A DNA stretch of 55,412 nt from Bacteroidia bacterium. GTDB lineage: Bacteria > Bacteroidota > Bacteroidia > Chitinophagales > UBA2359. Made by a program: the position numbers and the translations under genes. Shown in pieces: positions 34,138 to 43,822 of the stretch; positions within the stretch are counted from its first letter, which is position 1; every line of letters begins with the position of its first letter. The stretch is from contig JAUHXA010000050.1 of NCBI GenBank assembly GCA_030427245.1, forward strand, positions 1 to 55,412, given 5' to 3'. The notes under the pieces are model-generated. The model was not told the DNA's origin. It searched no databases and saw nothing but the letters and a program-made list of their open reading frames with translations.

Positions 34138-35049
34138 ATGCAACAAATAACCTACGAATTAATAAGACCCCTAATAGTACAAGCAGAAGTACATAGACAG
34201 CGAATGCACTGCATCTTTCAAGCACCCAATTCGGACGAACAAGTGGAAGCTACCTCTTCGATTAGACGAAAATATACGATCAAAAGCAGAGTAGTTAGCG
34301 ATGTGAAAAGAACAGCTTTGAATGAACTCAGATGGGTAGCGACCAAAGCTCTCCGCAATATTTTTGGTAGTGGAGTAGTAGGGAGAACTACCCGTCAAAT
34401 GGCAAATACTGCCTTGAATACCAATTCAGCGGACTATACCTATTCCAATGAAGAAAAACAAGATGCCATTGTAGAAGCCTTCAAAACCGTTTCTAAAAAG
34501 TTTTATTACGATGGTCCTACCAACACTTGGACAACAGGGAAATCGGTGTCTGAATTTGAGAAAAAACTGCAAGAAGCTCCTCTGACTGGAAAATACGATA
34601 AGAACGTTTTGGGACGAATGTTGGTCGAAATTGCGGATGGAGATGGATACATTTCTTCTGAAGAACGGAATTTTTTGTCGGATATCATGCACCCCGATGT
34701 GGTTGACATTGACGAATTGATGGTGGCTGGACCTTTGACTCAGTACGATTTAGAAGAAGTCTCCAAAGGTGCAAGAGAAAATCTGATGATGTTGGCTTGG
34801 TCTATGGCATTGAGAGATTGGGAATTGGACAGTGGCGAAAAAGAACAACTGGATCGTTTTGCAAAGATGTTTGGCTTTGACAACTCGACTGTGGCAAGAA
34901 TCGAAGAACTCGCCCAAAACTACGTGGTCGAAGGTTTGATGGACGAAGGGGCTGGTAAAAGAGAGGTCTTAGAGTTTGCTGAGCAAATTGGTATGAAAGA
35001 AGAGGAGGCACAAAGGGCATTTGTCAAATATCAAAAACGGAATATGTAA
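34138..35049 (+). CDS. TerB-like protein
   Basis: 303 residues, no signal peptide. The C-terminal 140 residues form a TerB-type helical domain: LVEIADGDGYISSEERNFLSDIM and MLAWSMALRDWELDSGEKEQLDRFAKMFG are the two acidic repeats typical of tellurite-resistance TerB proteins, which bind metal ions. The N-terminal 150 residues (LIRPLIVQAEVHRQRMHCIFQAP, YTIKSRVVSDVKRTALNELRWVATKAL) are unfamiliar. TerB domains recur in membrane-associated stress and defence complexes alongside STAND-like ATPases. It starts 35 bp after the lipoprotein gene and is part of the operon. Confidence 0.8.
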   Translation: MQQITYELIRPLIVQAEVHRQRMHCIFQAPNSDEQVEATSSIRRKYTIKSRVVSDVKRTALNELRWVATKALRNIFGSGVVGRTTRQMANTALNTNSADYTYSNEEKQDAIVEAFKTVSKKFYYDGPTNTWTTGKSVSEFEKKLQEAPLTGKYDKNVLGRMLVEIADGDGYISSEERNFLSDIMHPDVVDIDELMVAGPLTQYDLEEVSKGARENLMMLAWSMALRDWELDSGEKEQLDRFAKMFGFDNSTVARIEELAQNYVVEGLMDEGAGKREVLEFAEQIGMKEEEAQRAFVKYQKRNM

Positions 35050-35095
35050 TTTCTGTTCCGCAGTACTATACTCATTTTTTTATAAAAATCTTGTA

Positions 35096-38000
35096 ATGAA
35101 AAGTTTTGCTAAGGCTTGTAATATATACTACTTTATATTGTTTGGATGGTTGATAAGTACTTTACCTTCAATGGCACAATCCATTGTCATTGAAGATTTC
35201 ACGCCAAAAGAAATTTGCGAGGGAGAAAGCATTGACATCACCGTTTCAGGACTTCAATTGAACGATGACCAAACAATAAGTGTGTTATTTCCATATAGTT
35301 ACATTGATTTTTTTAGCGAAGTAGATACCGATGCCGAATACATAGATGCGGAGGTTATCAACCAAACAACTATCCGCACTGCCCCCATACATGTTTACCA
35401 AACCCTTCCGATTCCCAACGATTTCTTGTTAAATATTCAGGTAGAAGTGGAGGACGAAATTTCTGAAAACGCTTCTATCAAACTAAAAGTCTCCCCCAAT
35501 GCTCCTCCTGTCATTGCAGGAGATGCTTGCGAGAGCAATCAACTGCAAAGTTATCAAGCCTTCAATATTCTAGACAATTCCATTGGTCAGACTTATCAGT
35601 GGCAAGTAAGCGACGGCAATATCGTGGGTAAAAACGATTCGAGCGCAGTTCAAGTAGCGTGGTCAAATGGGGCAGGCGGAATTTTATCCCTTCAAACAAC
35701 CAATGATTTGGGGTGCATAAGCAATCTCGACAAGAATATTGCCATCACCAACAATCCCGACAGCTTTCCCCTCTTTTTGAGCAGCAACTTGGAATCCAAC
35801 ATTGCAGACGAGCAAAAAGATGTTCGATTTACCGCCTTTGCAGAAGGGGCAGAAAGCTATGAGTTTTGGGTGGACGACGAAATAGAACAAGACGCTTCTG
35901 ACGACAATACCTTTATCTATCGCTTTGAGTCCGAAGGCCCTTCTTTGACGGGCATTGCACATCACCTGATTCGAGTAGTAGCAGAAAAAGATGGTATTTG
36001 TGAAGAAGCAACTTTATACATTGAAGTAGTCCAGCATCCTTTGGGAAGATTTGCTTTTTTGTTTGATGCTTTGGGGGGCGTAAAAGGAGTGGACGACTTA
36101 CTCAATGCAAATGAGTTTTTTAAACCATTATTTGATGCCTATCCACCTATTAACACAGATATTTACGAAGTTGAATACTTTGGCTCAGGAATAGTCTTCA
36201 ATGGAAATGACAATGAATATTACTTCAATCCAGGATTGGCAGGAGACGAAAGCGTAACAATCATCATTAGACACATTCACAAAGAAACGAATCATCGGTT
36301 CAATACATTGGGAACCGTATTAGACCTCACAGGTGTAACCGATTTTTACGGAATCACAAGCAATGACACGATATGCAGAAATGAACCTCCAAGTTTCATC
36401 AGCCCAGACTTTGTTTTTTTGAGTGATGAAGGGTTTGATTTGGAGGACTACGATTTGGAAGGGGTAAAAGTACGGCCTATTGGTGGTTCAGGAGAAACAG
36501 GCTATCTGGAAGGCGACGAAAATCCTCTGACCGAAGTAGCAGGAGCAGACTCATTGGTATATGAATTTAATCCCGCTATATTGCCTGCTGGCAAATACTT
36601 CATAGATGTGGTCATGAAAAGCTTGGATTTTGACTACACCTTTTCGGCAGGTTATATTATCGTTGACATCCAAGACGTTCCTTCTCTACCGACCATCCCC
36701 GAGACCATTTTTTACTGTGCAGACCAATTAGAAAACTTTAGAATTGGTGCATTCGGCAACACGATTCGTTGGTATGAAAGCGAAGACGCAATAGACCCCA
36801 TACGAATAGACGATTCTTTGTCAATTGTGTCTATCTCCAATCTCAAAGATACAACCATCGTATTTGTCACCCAACAACCGGGTATCTGCGAAAGCAATCG
36901 TTTGAAGGTTGATTTGGTTAAAAATCCTGTGCCAATGGTGGCTTTTGATGTAGATGGACTGTGTGAAGGAGAGATACCCGTTTTTACCAACAATACGGTC
37001 ATTCCAGAAGGCATAGAAGTAGTTGAATGGCGCTGGAATTTTGGCGACGGAAGCCAAAGCAATTTAAAAAATCCAGGACTTCACAACTATGCCAACAATA
37101 CTCCAGGAACGATTTACAATGTAACTTTGGAGGTGATGACTACACAAGGTTGCGAACTCCAACGAGATACAACCGTCGCATTTCAAGCCAACGCCAAACC
37201 CATTTTTCATTGGTACAATACCTGCCAAAACAACTTGATACAGTTTGAAATTCCTGCCGCACAGCAAATCCCAGGTGCTCAATGGATGTGGGATTTTGGA
37301 GATGGTACTTCGGGTGAAGGCGTAGCACCTGTTCATAAATACAGCGAAGCTGCGATTTACGATGTGTCCCTTACCGTAGCTTCGGATGCTTTTTGCAGCG
37401 ACAATGTTTCTTCAAAGATTTTTGTATTGCAGCAGATAGAATTGGAAAACGAATACATCAATGATTTTGAAGAAGAAGCCAATGGATGGATAGCTGTTCC
37501 GACTTCATCTGGCAATGATTGGGAATGGGGCGTTCCCGCAGGACAGTTTATTGACGACACACACGGAAATGTTTGGATAACCCGCTTATCAGAGACTTAT
37601 ACTCCTTCTACGGTATCGAGATTGGATGCGCCTTGTTTGGATTTGAGCAATCTAAAAAAACCTATGGTACAACTCAATTATTGGTCGAATAATCGTTTGG
37701 GAATAGATGGTACAGTCCTGCAATTCGCCTTTGGAAGCGGCCAAGAATGGTTTGTATTGGGAGACAAGGACCATTCCAAAAGCATCAACTGGTACAATAT
37801 AGACGACATTGTTGCCAACCCAGGCAATCAAATTACAGGTCAGTTCGGTTGGTCGGGCAAAACAGGCGGATGGGTCAATTCCAGACATTCACTGGATATT
37901 ATTAGAGGTAAAGAGAATGTGCGTTTTAGGATGTTGATGGCAAGCGGAGAAGGAGGATCAGCTGGTTTGGATGGAGTTGCCTTTGACAATTTCATTATTC

Positions 38001-38992
38001 AAGAGCGAACCAAAGTAGTTTTGGTAGAACATTTTGCCAGCAATAACTTGGCGGGTATTGGCAGCGTATACGAAACACTTTATCCCAAAATTGCAGCAGA
38101 ACAATTGGATGCCCTGATTATACAGCATCATTTAGAAGACGAATTCAATGCCCAGAATGTGGCAGACAACAATGTGAGAGCGTTGTTCTATGGTATTCCC
38201 AGCTCCAATGTTACAGGTGCGAAAGTCGTCTTGGATGGCAATGCGTATTTGGGAAATACCATAGAGGGAAATAAAGTCGGCTGGGCAGATAGCTCCTTGA
38301 ATCATCGAGTACTCAAAAGCAGCTTGTTTGACATCAACATCGATCAATTCGGAATCACAGGCAACAACCTGCAAATCAGTACCACTGTTCGTCCAAGTAA
38401 TGGCAATACCTTACCTCCATCGATCCTCTCTGCAATGGCAAATAACCATGTGGTTATTCACACAGTTGTTGTTGAAGATTCGTTGGTCACACCCAAAGGA
38501 ATCATGCGGAATGTGGTGCGAAAAATGCTGCCACATGGTGCAGGTTCTTTATACACCAATCCAACAGGACAAAGCTTCAATGAATCTTGGACTTTGAGTG
38601 CCTCTGTGGTCAATACCGCTCACCTGAACGTCATTGTCTTTTTGCAGAACTACGAAACACGAGAGGTTTACCAAACTACTTCTGTCAAACAACCCTCACT
38701 GATTTTCACCGCCTTAGAAAGTTATCATTCCGACGAACAGCTTTCTTTGAACATTCACCCCAATCCAGCAAACGATTATTTGGAGATACAAACCCAGTTA
38801 CCCAATGCCGCCAATTGTGAATGGCAGTTGAGCAATATGCAGGGAACGATACTTTTGAGGGGCACAGTTCACCCCCAAAAGAAACACTTCAAAGTAGCAA
38901 CACAAGATTTGGAAGAAGGAATGTATTATTTTACGCTGTTTTCGGGAGATAAGGAGCAATTGGTGGGAGAGAAGGTAGTGATTTTGCATTAG
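35096..38992 (+). CDS. Large secreted PKD/Omp28-like protein with T9SS signal
   Basis: About 1298 residues from the ATG at 35096, which opens a signal peptide (MKSFAKACNIYYFILFGWLI, cleavage near SMAQ). Ig-like domains (about 30-480) are followed by two clear PKD domains (VEWRWNFGDGSQSNLKNP and QWMWDFGDGTSGEGVAP, about 640-780), a jelly-roll region (about 790-960), an Omp28-like thioredoxin-fold segment (VVLVEHFASNNLAGIGSVYE, about 980-1180) and a T9SS sorting domain (LNIHPNPANDYLEIQ, about 1220-1298). It starts 46 bp after the TerB gene. It is the probable surface component of the operon; a hairpin follows the stop. Confidence 0.82.
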   Translation: MKSFAKACNIYYFILFGWLISTLPSMAQSIVIEDFTPKEICEGESIDITVSGLQLNDDQTISVLFPYSYIDFFSEVDTDAEYIDAEVINQTTIRTAPIHVYQTLPIPNDFLLNIQVEVEDEISENASIKLKVSPNAPPVIAGDACESNQLQSYQAFNILDNSIGQTYQWQVSDGNIVGKNDSSAVQVAWSNGAGGILSLQTTNDLGCISNLDKNIAITNNPDSFPLFLSSNLESNIADEQKDVRFTAFAEGAESYEFWVDDEIEQDASDDNTFIYRFESEGPSLTGIAHHLIRVVAEKDGICEEATLYIEVVQHPLGRFAFLFDALGGVKGVDDLLNANEFFKPLFDAYPPINTDIYEVEYFGSGIVFNGNDNEYYFNPGLAGDESVTIIIRHIHKETNHRFNTLGTVLDLTGVTDFYGITSNDTICRNEPPSFISPDFVFLSDEGFDLEDYDLEGVKVRPIGGSGETGYLEGDENPLTEVAGADSLVYEFNPAILPAGKYFIDVVMKSLDFDYTFSAGYIIVDIQDVPSLPTIPETIFYCADQLENFRIGAFGNTIRWYESEDAIDPIRIDDSLSIVSISNLKDTTIVFVTQQPGICESNRLKVDLVKNPVPMVAFDVDGLCEGEIPVFTNNTVIPEGIEVVEWRWNFGDGSQSNLKNPGLHNYANNTPGTIYNVTLEVMTTQGCELQRDTTVAFQANAKPIFHWYNTCQNNLIQFEIPAAQQIPGAQWMWDFGDGTSGEGVAPVHKYSEAAIYDVSLTVASDAFCSDNVSSKIFVLQQIELENEYINDFEEEANGWIAVPTSSGNDWEWGVPAGQFIDDTHGNVWITRLSETYTPSTVSRLDAPCLDLSNLKKPMVQLNYWSNNRLGIDGTVLQFAFGSGQEWFVLGDKDHSKSINWYNIDDIVANPGNQITGQFGWSGKTGGWVNSRHSLDIIRGKENVRFRMLMASGEGGSAGLDGVAFDNFIIQERTKVVLVEHFASNNLAGIGSVYETLYPKIAAEQLDALIIQHHLEDEFNAQNVADNNVRALFYGIPSSNVTGAKVVLDGNAYLGNTIEGNKVGWADSSLNHRVLKSSLFDINIDQFGITGNNLQISTTVRPSNGNTLPPSILSAMANNHVVIHTVVVEDSLVTPKGIMRNVVRKMLPHGAGSLYTNPTGQSFNESWTLSASVVNTAHLNVIVFLQNYETREVYQTTSVKQPSLIFTALESYHSDEQLSLNIHPNPANDYLEIQTQLPNAANCEWQLSNMQGTILLRGTVHPQKKHFKVATQDLEEGMYYFTLFSGDKEQLVGEKVVILH

Positions 38993-39000
38993 AGAAAGAA

Positions 39001-39038
39001 ATTGCAGCAACTTCCTCTGGTGAGTAAATTGCTGCAAT
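39001..39038. terminator. 10-bp perfect hairpin after the operon
   Basis: ATTGCAGCAA pairs with TTGCTGCAAT around an 18-nt loop, 8 bp after the stop of the T9SS protein. No T tract follows, so it is either a Rho-dependent end, an mRNA-stabilising hairpin, or both. Confidence 0.45.
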
Positions 39039-39149
39039 AATTGAAAAGCCGAATTTCTCCAACTCTCGTTTGTTTTTATCGAAATTCATTGAGATTAAAT
39101 ATAGTGAGGCTTTTAACCTGACTTCTGGTATTGCGTTTCTGTCTCCTCG

Positions 39150-39521
39150 TTAAGCCGAAAAAGAACTACCGCAACCACAAGTAGATTCCGCATTTGGATT
39201 GTTGAACACAAAACCTCTGTTGTTCAAGCCATTCATATAGTCCACTTCCATTCCAATCAAATACATGGTATGAGCCTTGTTGATAATCATCGGGACACCA
39301 TCTACTTCAAATTCCACATCTGCGTCCTGTTTCAAGTCGAAGCCCAAAATATAGCTCAGACCCGAACAACCTCCGCCCTTTACTCCGACTCTCAATCGGT
39401 GAGTATCAGGCACCTCTTTTTCGTATAGCAGTGTTTTCAGTTCATTAAGAGCTCCTTGTGTAAATTGAACAGGAGGCGTATTGAACAGAGTTGTTGGTTT
39501 TTCTTTTGTTAGTTCACTCAT
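39150..39521 (-). CDS. erpA: Iron-sulfur cluster assembly accessory protein (IscA/ErpA type)
   Basis: 123 residues. The HesB/A-type carrier protein has its three conserved cysteines: VKGGGCSGLSY and the C-terminal CGCG. It binds Fe-S clusters and passes them to apo-proteins. Start ATG 39521. The C-terminal extension SSFSA is short and typical. There are no suf or isc genes next to it. The ErpA/IscA distinction cannot be made from sequence alone. Confidence 0.9.
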   Translation of the reverse strand: MSELTKEKPTTLFNTPPVQFTQGALNELKTLLYEKEVPDTHRLRVGVKGGGCSGLSYILGFDLKQDADVEFEVDGVPMIINKAHTMYLIGMEVDYMNGLNNRGFVFNNPNAESTCGCGSSFSA

Positions 39522-39631
39522 GTTATTCTATATTGTTTTTGTTGTACTCGTCAACAATTTCACTGCAAAAATAGTTCTTTCGCCTTTCATTTCTTAGTAT
39601 TTTTTCAATATTATAACCCATTTGAAATTCC

Positions 39632-40435
39632 TCACTTTCGATACTGCTCCAAAAAGACCACATACTCCTTCCAGTCGCTATTCGATTCGTTGAATTCAAA
39701 GGTTTCTTGAACAACCGCATAGTTATCAACATCCTGAACATAGTGATAACCAAACTTTGCCAAGTCCAATTTGCTTTTTTCAAACTCAAACAAGGTCATT
39801 AGTTCCTTCAATTGTTTAAATTGCAGACATTTTCCGCTGATCAACTGTTTCGCCTCCTGCAATTTTCGATTCTCAAACTCCTCTTTCGACAAAGATGATT
39901 TGAGGTTTGCAATTTCCGCATCCTTCAATGGAGTAACACACAAAGGCGTAGGAGAAAGGTCTGGAACACTGAAAAACTTCAATCTCCCAGGTTTTGGGCT
40001 TGCGGGAACATGAGCAGTAGAAGACGCTGTTGATTCTTTGTATGCAATGGCTACAATGCCTTTAGGATTCGTTGTAATAGGAGATTCCTTGTTGTAAAAA
40101 AGACTGTAACCGCCAAGTCTATTTTTAGCAATATGGTACGTGTAAATCGTATTATCGTTCAAGTAGACATTCTGCAATATCTTTTCGGTGTTACCGCCAC
40201 TGGACAAGACGATTTGAAGACGGCAGACTGGCGTAGGAATACCTGTGACAATAACTGCCTTAGCGTTTTTGGCACTTTGTAATACATCGTTTACCGTCAC
40301 TTCAAAAGGAGGGCGATCCGCTGTTTCTTCCTCTGGAAAGGTGAAATGAATGTTTGCCGTTTGAGCAAAAGTCATCGTCTGGAATAAAAACAAAAACAGC
40401 AGAGCGATTTGTATGTTAATAAGATACTTTTTCAT
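39632..40435 (-). CDS. Secreted DUF4476 protein
   Basis: 267 residues. Signal peptide (1-24, ending TFAQ), a short Ig-like domain (about 28-120: ANIHFTFPEEETADRPPFEVTVNDVL), a Pro/Ser linker, and a C-terminal DUF4476 helical domain (about 170-265: PLKDAEIANLKSSLSKEEFENRKLQEAKQLI and KELMTLFEFEKSKLDLAKFGYHYVQD). DUF4476 is common in Bacteroidota secreted proteins and has no known activity. It is divergent from the endonuclease/phosphatase gene, 29 bp apart, so their promoters overlap. Confidence 0.85.
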   Translation of the reverse strand: MKKYLINIQIALLFLFLFQTMTFAQTANIHFTFPEEETADRPPFEVTVNDVLQSAKNAKAVIVTGIPTPVCRLQIVLSSGGNTEKILQNVYLNDNTIYTYHIAKNRLGGYSLFYNKESPITTNPKGIVAIAYKESTASSTAHVPASPKPGRLKFFSVPDLSPTPLCVTPLKDAEIANLKSSLSKEEFENRKLQEAKQLISGKCLQFKQLKELMTLFEFEKSKLDLAKFGYHYVQDVDNYAVVQETFEFNESNSDWKEYVVFLEQYRK

Positions 40436-40464
40436 TCTTGAAAATTATTAAATAATAAACGAAC

Positions 40465-42249
40465 ATGATTAAAGTTCGCAAATTTGGGTTTATACTTTTA
40501 GCGTGGGTGAGTGTTTGCTGTTTGTGTAGAGAGGCAAAAGCCCAAAATCTACCCATCTTCTTAGATGGCAGATTTGACGATTGGTTCAATATCAATACCA
40601 AATACGAAGATACTTCCGGCGATGCCAATGGTGCATTTGGTCTAGACTTATTGGATTTTTCTGTTACCAACAACCAAGATTACCTTTTGATTCGCTTGCA
40701 GTTAAACCAAAATATTAAGTTGGTAGAGGACAACGACCTGTTTTTATACCTTGACACTGACAACAACTCCCAAACAGGTAAAACTATTAACGGTCTTGGG
40801 GCAGAAATTGGTATTGACTTTGGCAACAGATTGGTGTATATGTATCCCAACAACAGCCTTTTTACGTATAATTTGGATAGAGTCGGCTACCGAAGTTTGC
40901 CGACTGTGAGTGGCTTTGAACACGAAATCGCTCTCCGTCGAAATGCTTTGATGCCCGATAATACTACACCTGTATTTTCAAATAGTTCCATACAAGTGCT
41001 TTTTAAGGACGAAAGAAACAGCAATGGCGATGCAATGCCCAACAATGGCAGCACTTACACCTATACCTTTGAAGAAAGCACTATTGAAGCCAATCCGCAC
41101 ATCAGCATTGAAAGAGAAGAAGAAAATCACCTCCGATTGATGACCTACAATACTTTGCATGAAGGTTTGGAAGATGGGAGCAGAGTAGGGGCTTTTCGTA
41201 GAATTGTTGAAGCGGTTCAGCCCGATATTATCACCTTCAATGAGTGTTGGGAAACAAGCGCTACCTATGTTAAAAATTTTATGGACAACATACTGTCCTT
41301 ATCCACAAGTTTTGGTTGGTATTCTGTGAAGTTGGACAATGGAAATATTACTGTCAGTCGTTATCCTATCCTTCAAAGTTGGGAAGTGTCGCCTGGTCGT
41401 CGAATCACCGCTTCGCTCATTGAACTGCCACGAGATACTTACGAAAAAGACATTTTGGTCGTCAATGCCCACTTCAAATGTTGCGGAGATGGAGATAGTC
41501 AGCGACAAGTCGAATCGGATGCTTTTGCGGCTTTTATCAAAGATGCCAAAACCGTAGGTGGGCGAATTGATTTAGCCGAAAACACCCCTTTTGTATTGGC
41601 GGGAGACCTCAATTTGGTGGGTTCTTCACAGCAATTGACCACTCTATTGAAGGGCGATATTGTCAATGAATTTATCTATGGCGAAGATGCGCCTTTGGAT
41701 TGGGACAACACCGATTTGGAGGATATAATTTCCCCTCAAACGGGTGACTATTCAGCCTTCACTTGGTTGGGAGAAGGCAGCAGTTTTCCCGCAGGACGAC
41801 TGGATTTTATGATTCACTCCAATAGCGTGATGGAGGTCAAAAAGGCTTATACCTTGAATACGAAAACCATGCCCTTGCAAGATTTGGATTACTATGCGTT
41901 AAACGCAAATGATACAGAAATAGCTTCCGATCATTTACCAAAAATCACTGATTTTGAATTGGCTACTAATACAAGTATAAATTCACTTACTTCAATTTCC
42001 CTTCAATTGAAACTGCAGCCCAATCCCTTTGAAGAAAAACTGCAAATCAGTTATGAAATGCCCAAAAATCAAAACCTTCAATGGCAACTTTTCAGCTCGA
42101 TGGGACAGATGGTTTGGCAAACCCATACTCACAATTCTTCGGACAAATTGAACTTATCTGATGAAATTGACGTTGCAGGCGTGTATTTATTGAAGGTGAA
42201 GGATGTAACTTCGCAGAGTTATCGAGTTTGGCGAGTGGCGAAATTGTAG
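40465..42249 (+). CDS. Secreted endonuclease/exonuclease/phosphatase family protein with T9SS signal
   Basis: 594 residues. Signal peptide (1-26), a CBM9-like/DOMON-type sandwich (about 30-200: LDGRFDDWFNINTKYEDTSG, LFLYLDTDNNSQTG), and the EEP domain (about 215-500) with LMTYNTLHEG (metal-binding Asn), ITFNECW (Glu), NAHFKCCGDG, LAGDLNLVG (Asp/Asn pair) and SDHLPKI (catalytic His). A T9SS sorting domain follows (LKLQPNPFEEKLQISYE, about 515-594). It is probably an extracellular nuclease or phosphodiesterase; substrate unknown. Confidence 0.88.
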   Translation: MIKVRKFGFILLAWVSVCCLCREAKAQNLPIFLDGRFDDWFNINTKYEDTSGDANGAFGLDLLDFSVTNNQDYLLIRLQLNQNIKLVEDNDLFLYLDTDNNSQTGKTINGLGAEIGIDFGNRLVYMYPNNSLFTYNLDRVGYRSLPTVSGFEHEIALRRNALMPDNTTPVFSNSSIQVLFKDERNSNGDAMPNNGSTYTYTFEESTIEANPHISIEREEENHLRLMTYNTLHEGLEDGSRVGAFRRIVEAVQPDIITFNECWETSATYVKNFMDNILSLSTSFGWYSVKLDNGNITVSRYPILQSWEVSPGRRITASLIELPRDTYEKDILVVNAHFKCCGDGDSQRQVESDAFAAFIKDAKTVGGRIDLAENTPFVLAGDLNLVGSSQQLTTLLKGDIVNEFIYGEDAPLDWDNTDLEDIISPQTGDYSAFTWLGEGSSFPAGRLDFMIHSNSVMEVKKAYTLNTKTMPLQDLDYYALNANDTEIASDHLPKITDFELATNTSINSLTSISLQLKLQPNPFEEKLQISYEMPKNQNLQWQLFSSMGQMVWQTHTHNSSDKLNLSDEIDVAGVYLLKVKDVTSQSYRVWRVAKL

Positions 42250-42292
42250 GTTTGGAAGTGAGATTAACTGTTTACAAATACCAAAAGGAGAA

Positions 42293-42598
42293 ATGCAAAT
42301 TAAAGAAGGAATAGTATTAAAAAGGATTAGCATCAGTACATATTTAATTAAGGTTGATAATGAAGAAATTATAGGTGTGATGGATGCTATATTAGTAATG
42401 AATTACTATCAAGTAATCGTAGGAGATAAAATATATGTTAAAGGCAGGGTTTATATAAAAGGCGAGCTAAGGGGAAAAATTATAGGGCCAACAAGGGAAA
42501 GCATGTCATATGATTTGCAATGGACTAGCAATCATTCACCCATATCTCCAAAACAATATGAGAGGCGTTTTAAGGAGGAGGAAGATAGCTCGTTGTGA
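42293..42598 (+). CDS. Small IF-1-like OB-fold protein
   Basis: 101 residues. The first 65 (EGIVLKRISISTYLIKVDNEEIIGVMDAILVMNYYQVIVGDKIYVKGRVYIKGELRGKIIG) follow the strand order of translation initiation factor IF-1: VxVDNxxxxxxxxxxxxxxxxYxxVVGDKVxVxxxxYDLxRGxI. The C-terminal tail is unlike IF-1. It is probably a divergent OB-fold RNA-binding protein; that is a pattern-level guess. It starts 43 bp after the endonuclease/phosphatase gene and precedes the hydrolase gene by about 100 bp. Confidence 0.55.
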   Translation: MQIKEGIVLKRISISTYLIKVDNEEIIGVMDAILVMNYYQVIVGDKIYVKGRVYIKGELRGKIIGPTRESMSYDLQWTSNHSPISPKQYERRFKEEEDSSL

Positions 42599-42701
42599 CC
42601 CGCTGTATTCAAACCAAAATAGGTAGTAGTAAACAGTTAATGCTATTGCTATCAAATTTTCTTTGCTAACCATTCAAAATTCAGTCATTCAAAATTCAAA
42701 A

Positions 42702-43490
42702 ATGCCCACAATACAATTTTCTCATGCCAATGGTTTTCCCGCCAAGAGTTATGAACATTTTTTTCAGTTTTTTGACTCCAAATATGAGTTCAGCTATGTC
42801 AATAAATTTGGACATGGAAAGTACAAGCCAGGGCGAAATTGGCGAGAATTGACCCAAGAATTGATTGCAGATATTGAAGCGAAGTACTCCAAACCCATCA
42901 TTGGTATGGGACATTCGATGGGTGGAGTTTTGACGCTTTTTGCAAGCATCAAACGCCCAGAATTGTTTGAAAAAGTGTTTATTCTCGACCCTCCAATTTT
43001 CAGCCGAAAAATGCGAATGTTGATGTTTTTCAACTATCACTTGGGCTTGGCGCAGTATTTAGTACCTATTGCAAAAAAAGCCAAAAATCGCCGAAGTCGT
43101 TTTGAAAGTAGAGAGCAGGTGTATGATTCCTTCAAAAACAAATCCTTATTCAAAGACTTTGACGAGCAATGTTTTAGGGATTATATCCAACATGGATTCA
43201 AGGAAATAGAAGGCGGAAATGGGGTAGAGTTGGCGTATTCAAAAGAAGTAGAGTATAAAGGATTTTGCAGTACTCCCTATTATTTGGGGGATACGAATTT
43301 GAAGCGATTGACTACTTTTGTTCACGCAACTGAAAAAGGAGTCTTGCGACCAGCAGATTTGCAGCATTTGAAGCGAGTTTTTGAACCGCAAAAACAATCC
43401 ACCTTTATACCTTTTGAAGGAGGTCATTTGTTCCCTTTCGAACAACCCAAAAAAACCGCACACCTATTGCAAAATATCATAGAAAATTGA
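42702..43490 (+). CDS. Alpha/beta hydrolase
   Basis: 262 residues from the ATG at 42702 (an upstream TTG extends the frame but consists of ATTCAAAATTCA repeats). The oxyanion strand is FSHANGFPAKSYEHFF; the nucleophile elbow GMGHSMGGV gives the Ser; the acid is likely in the TPYYLGDTN/VLRPADLQH region; and the catalytic His is in FEGGHLFPFEQP. Serine hydrolase or esterase; no specificity can be told. A cytoplasmic protein with no signal peptide. Confidence 0.87.
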   Translation: MPTIQFSHANGFPAKSYEHFFQFFDSKYEFSYVNKFGHGKYKPGRNWRELTQELIADIEAKYSKPIIGMGHSMGGVLTLFASIKRPELFEKVFILDPPIFSRKMRMLMFFNYHLGLAQYLVPIAKKAKNRRSRFESREQVYDSFKNKSLFKDFDEQCFRDYIQHGFKEIEGGNGVELAYSKEVEYKGFCSTPYYLGDTNLKRLTTFVHATEKGVLRPADLQHLKRVFEPQKQSTFIPFEGGHLFPFEQPKKTAHLLQNIIEN

Positions 43491-43822
43491 ATTTCTATTC
43501 TGTTTTGCAATAGTGCTTTGGTTTCCCTAATTGCTATTTGATGAATATTTATTTTCCCAATTAGTTTTTTAGTGTAAAACAGTTGTCTCAAAATTAAGAT
43601 AAAGCCTAAGTTTCTATGGAGATATTCATCAGTGCAAAAAAATGCTTAGCATACAGTTTCATGGAATAAAGAGCAAAAATAAAAATGCTAAATTTATACA
43701 CAAATATAAATCGCTTCTCAGAATGACATAACAATTATTCGATGAAAGGGATTAAATATGCGTTAATCGGTCTATAAACTACGATAGACACTATATTTTT
43801 TTAATCTTATATCAAATAAATT
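43491..43822. other. 332-bp AT-rich intergenic region
   Basis: There is no gene here. The only structure seen is a GTCTAT/ATAGAC stem (43770-43789) upstream of rsgA. It presumably carries the rsgA promoter, but no clean TTTG/TAnnTTTG pair is visible. Confidence 0.4.
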
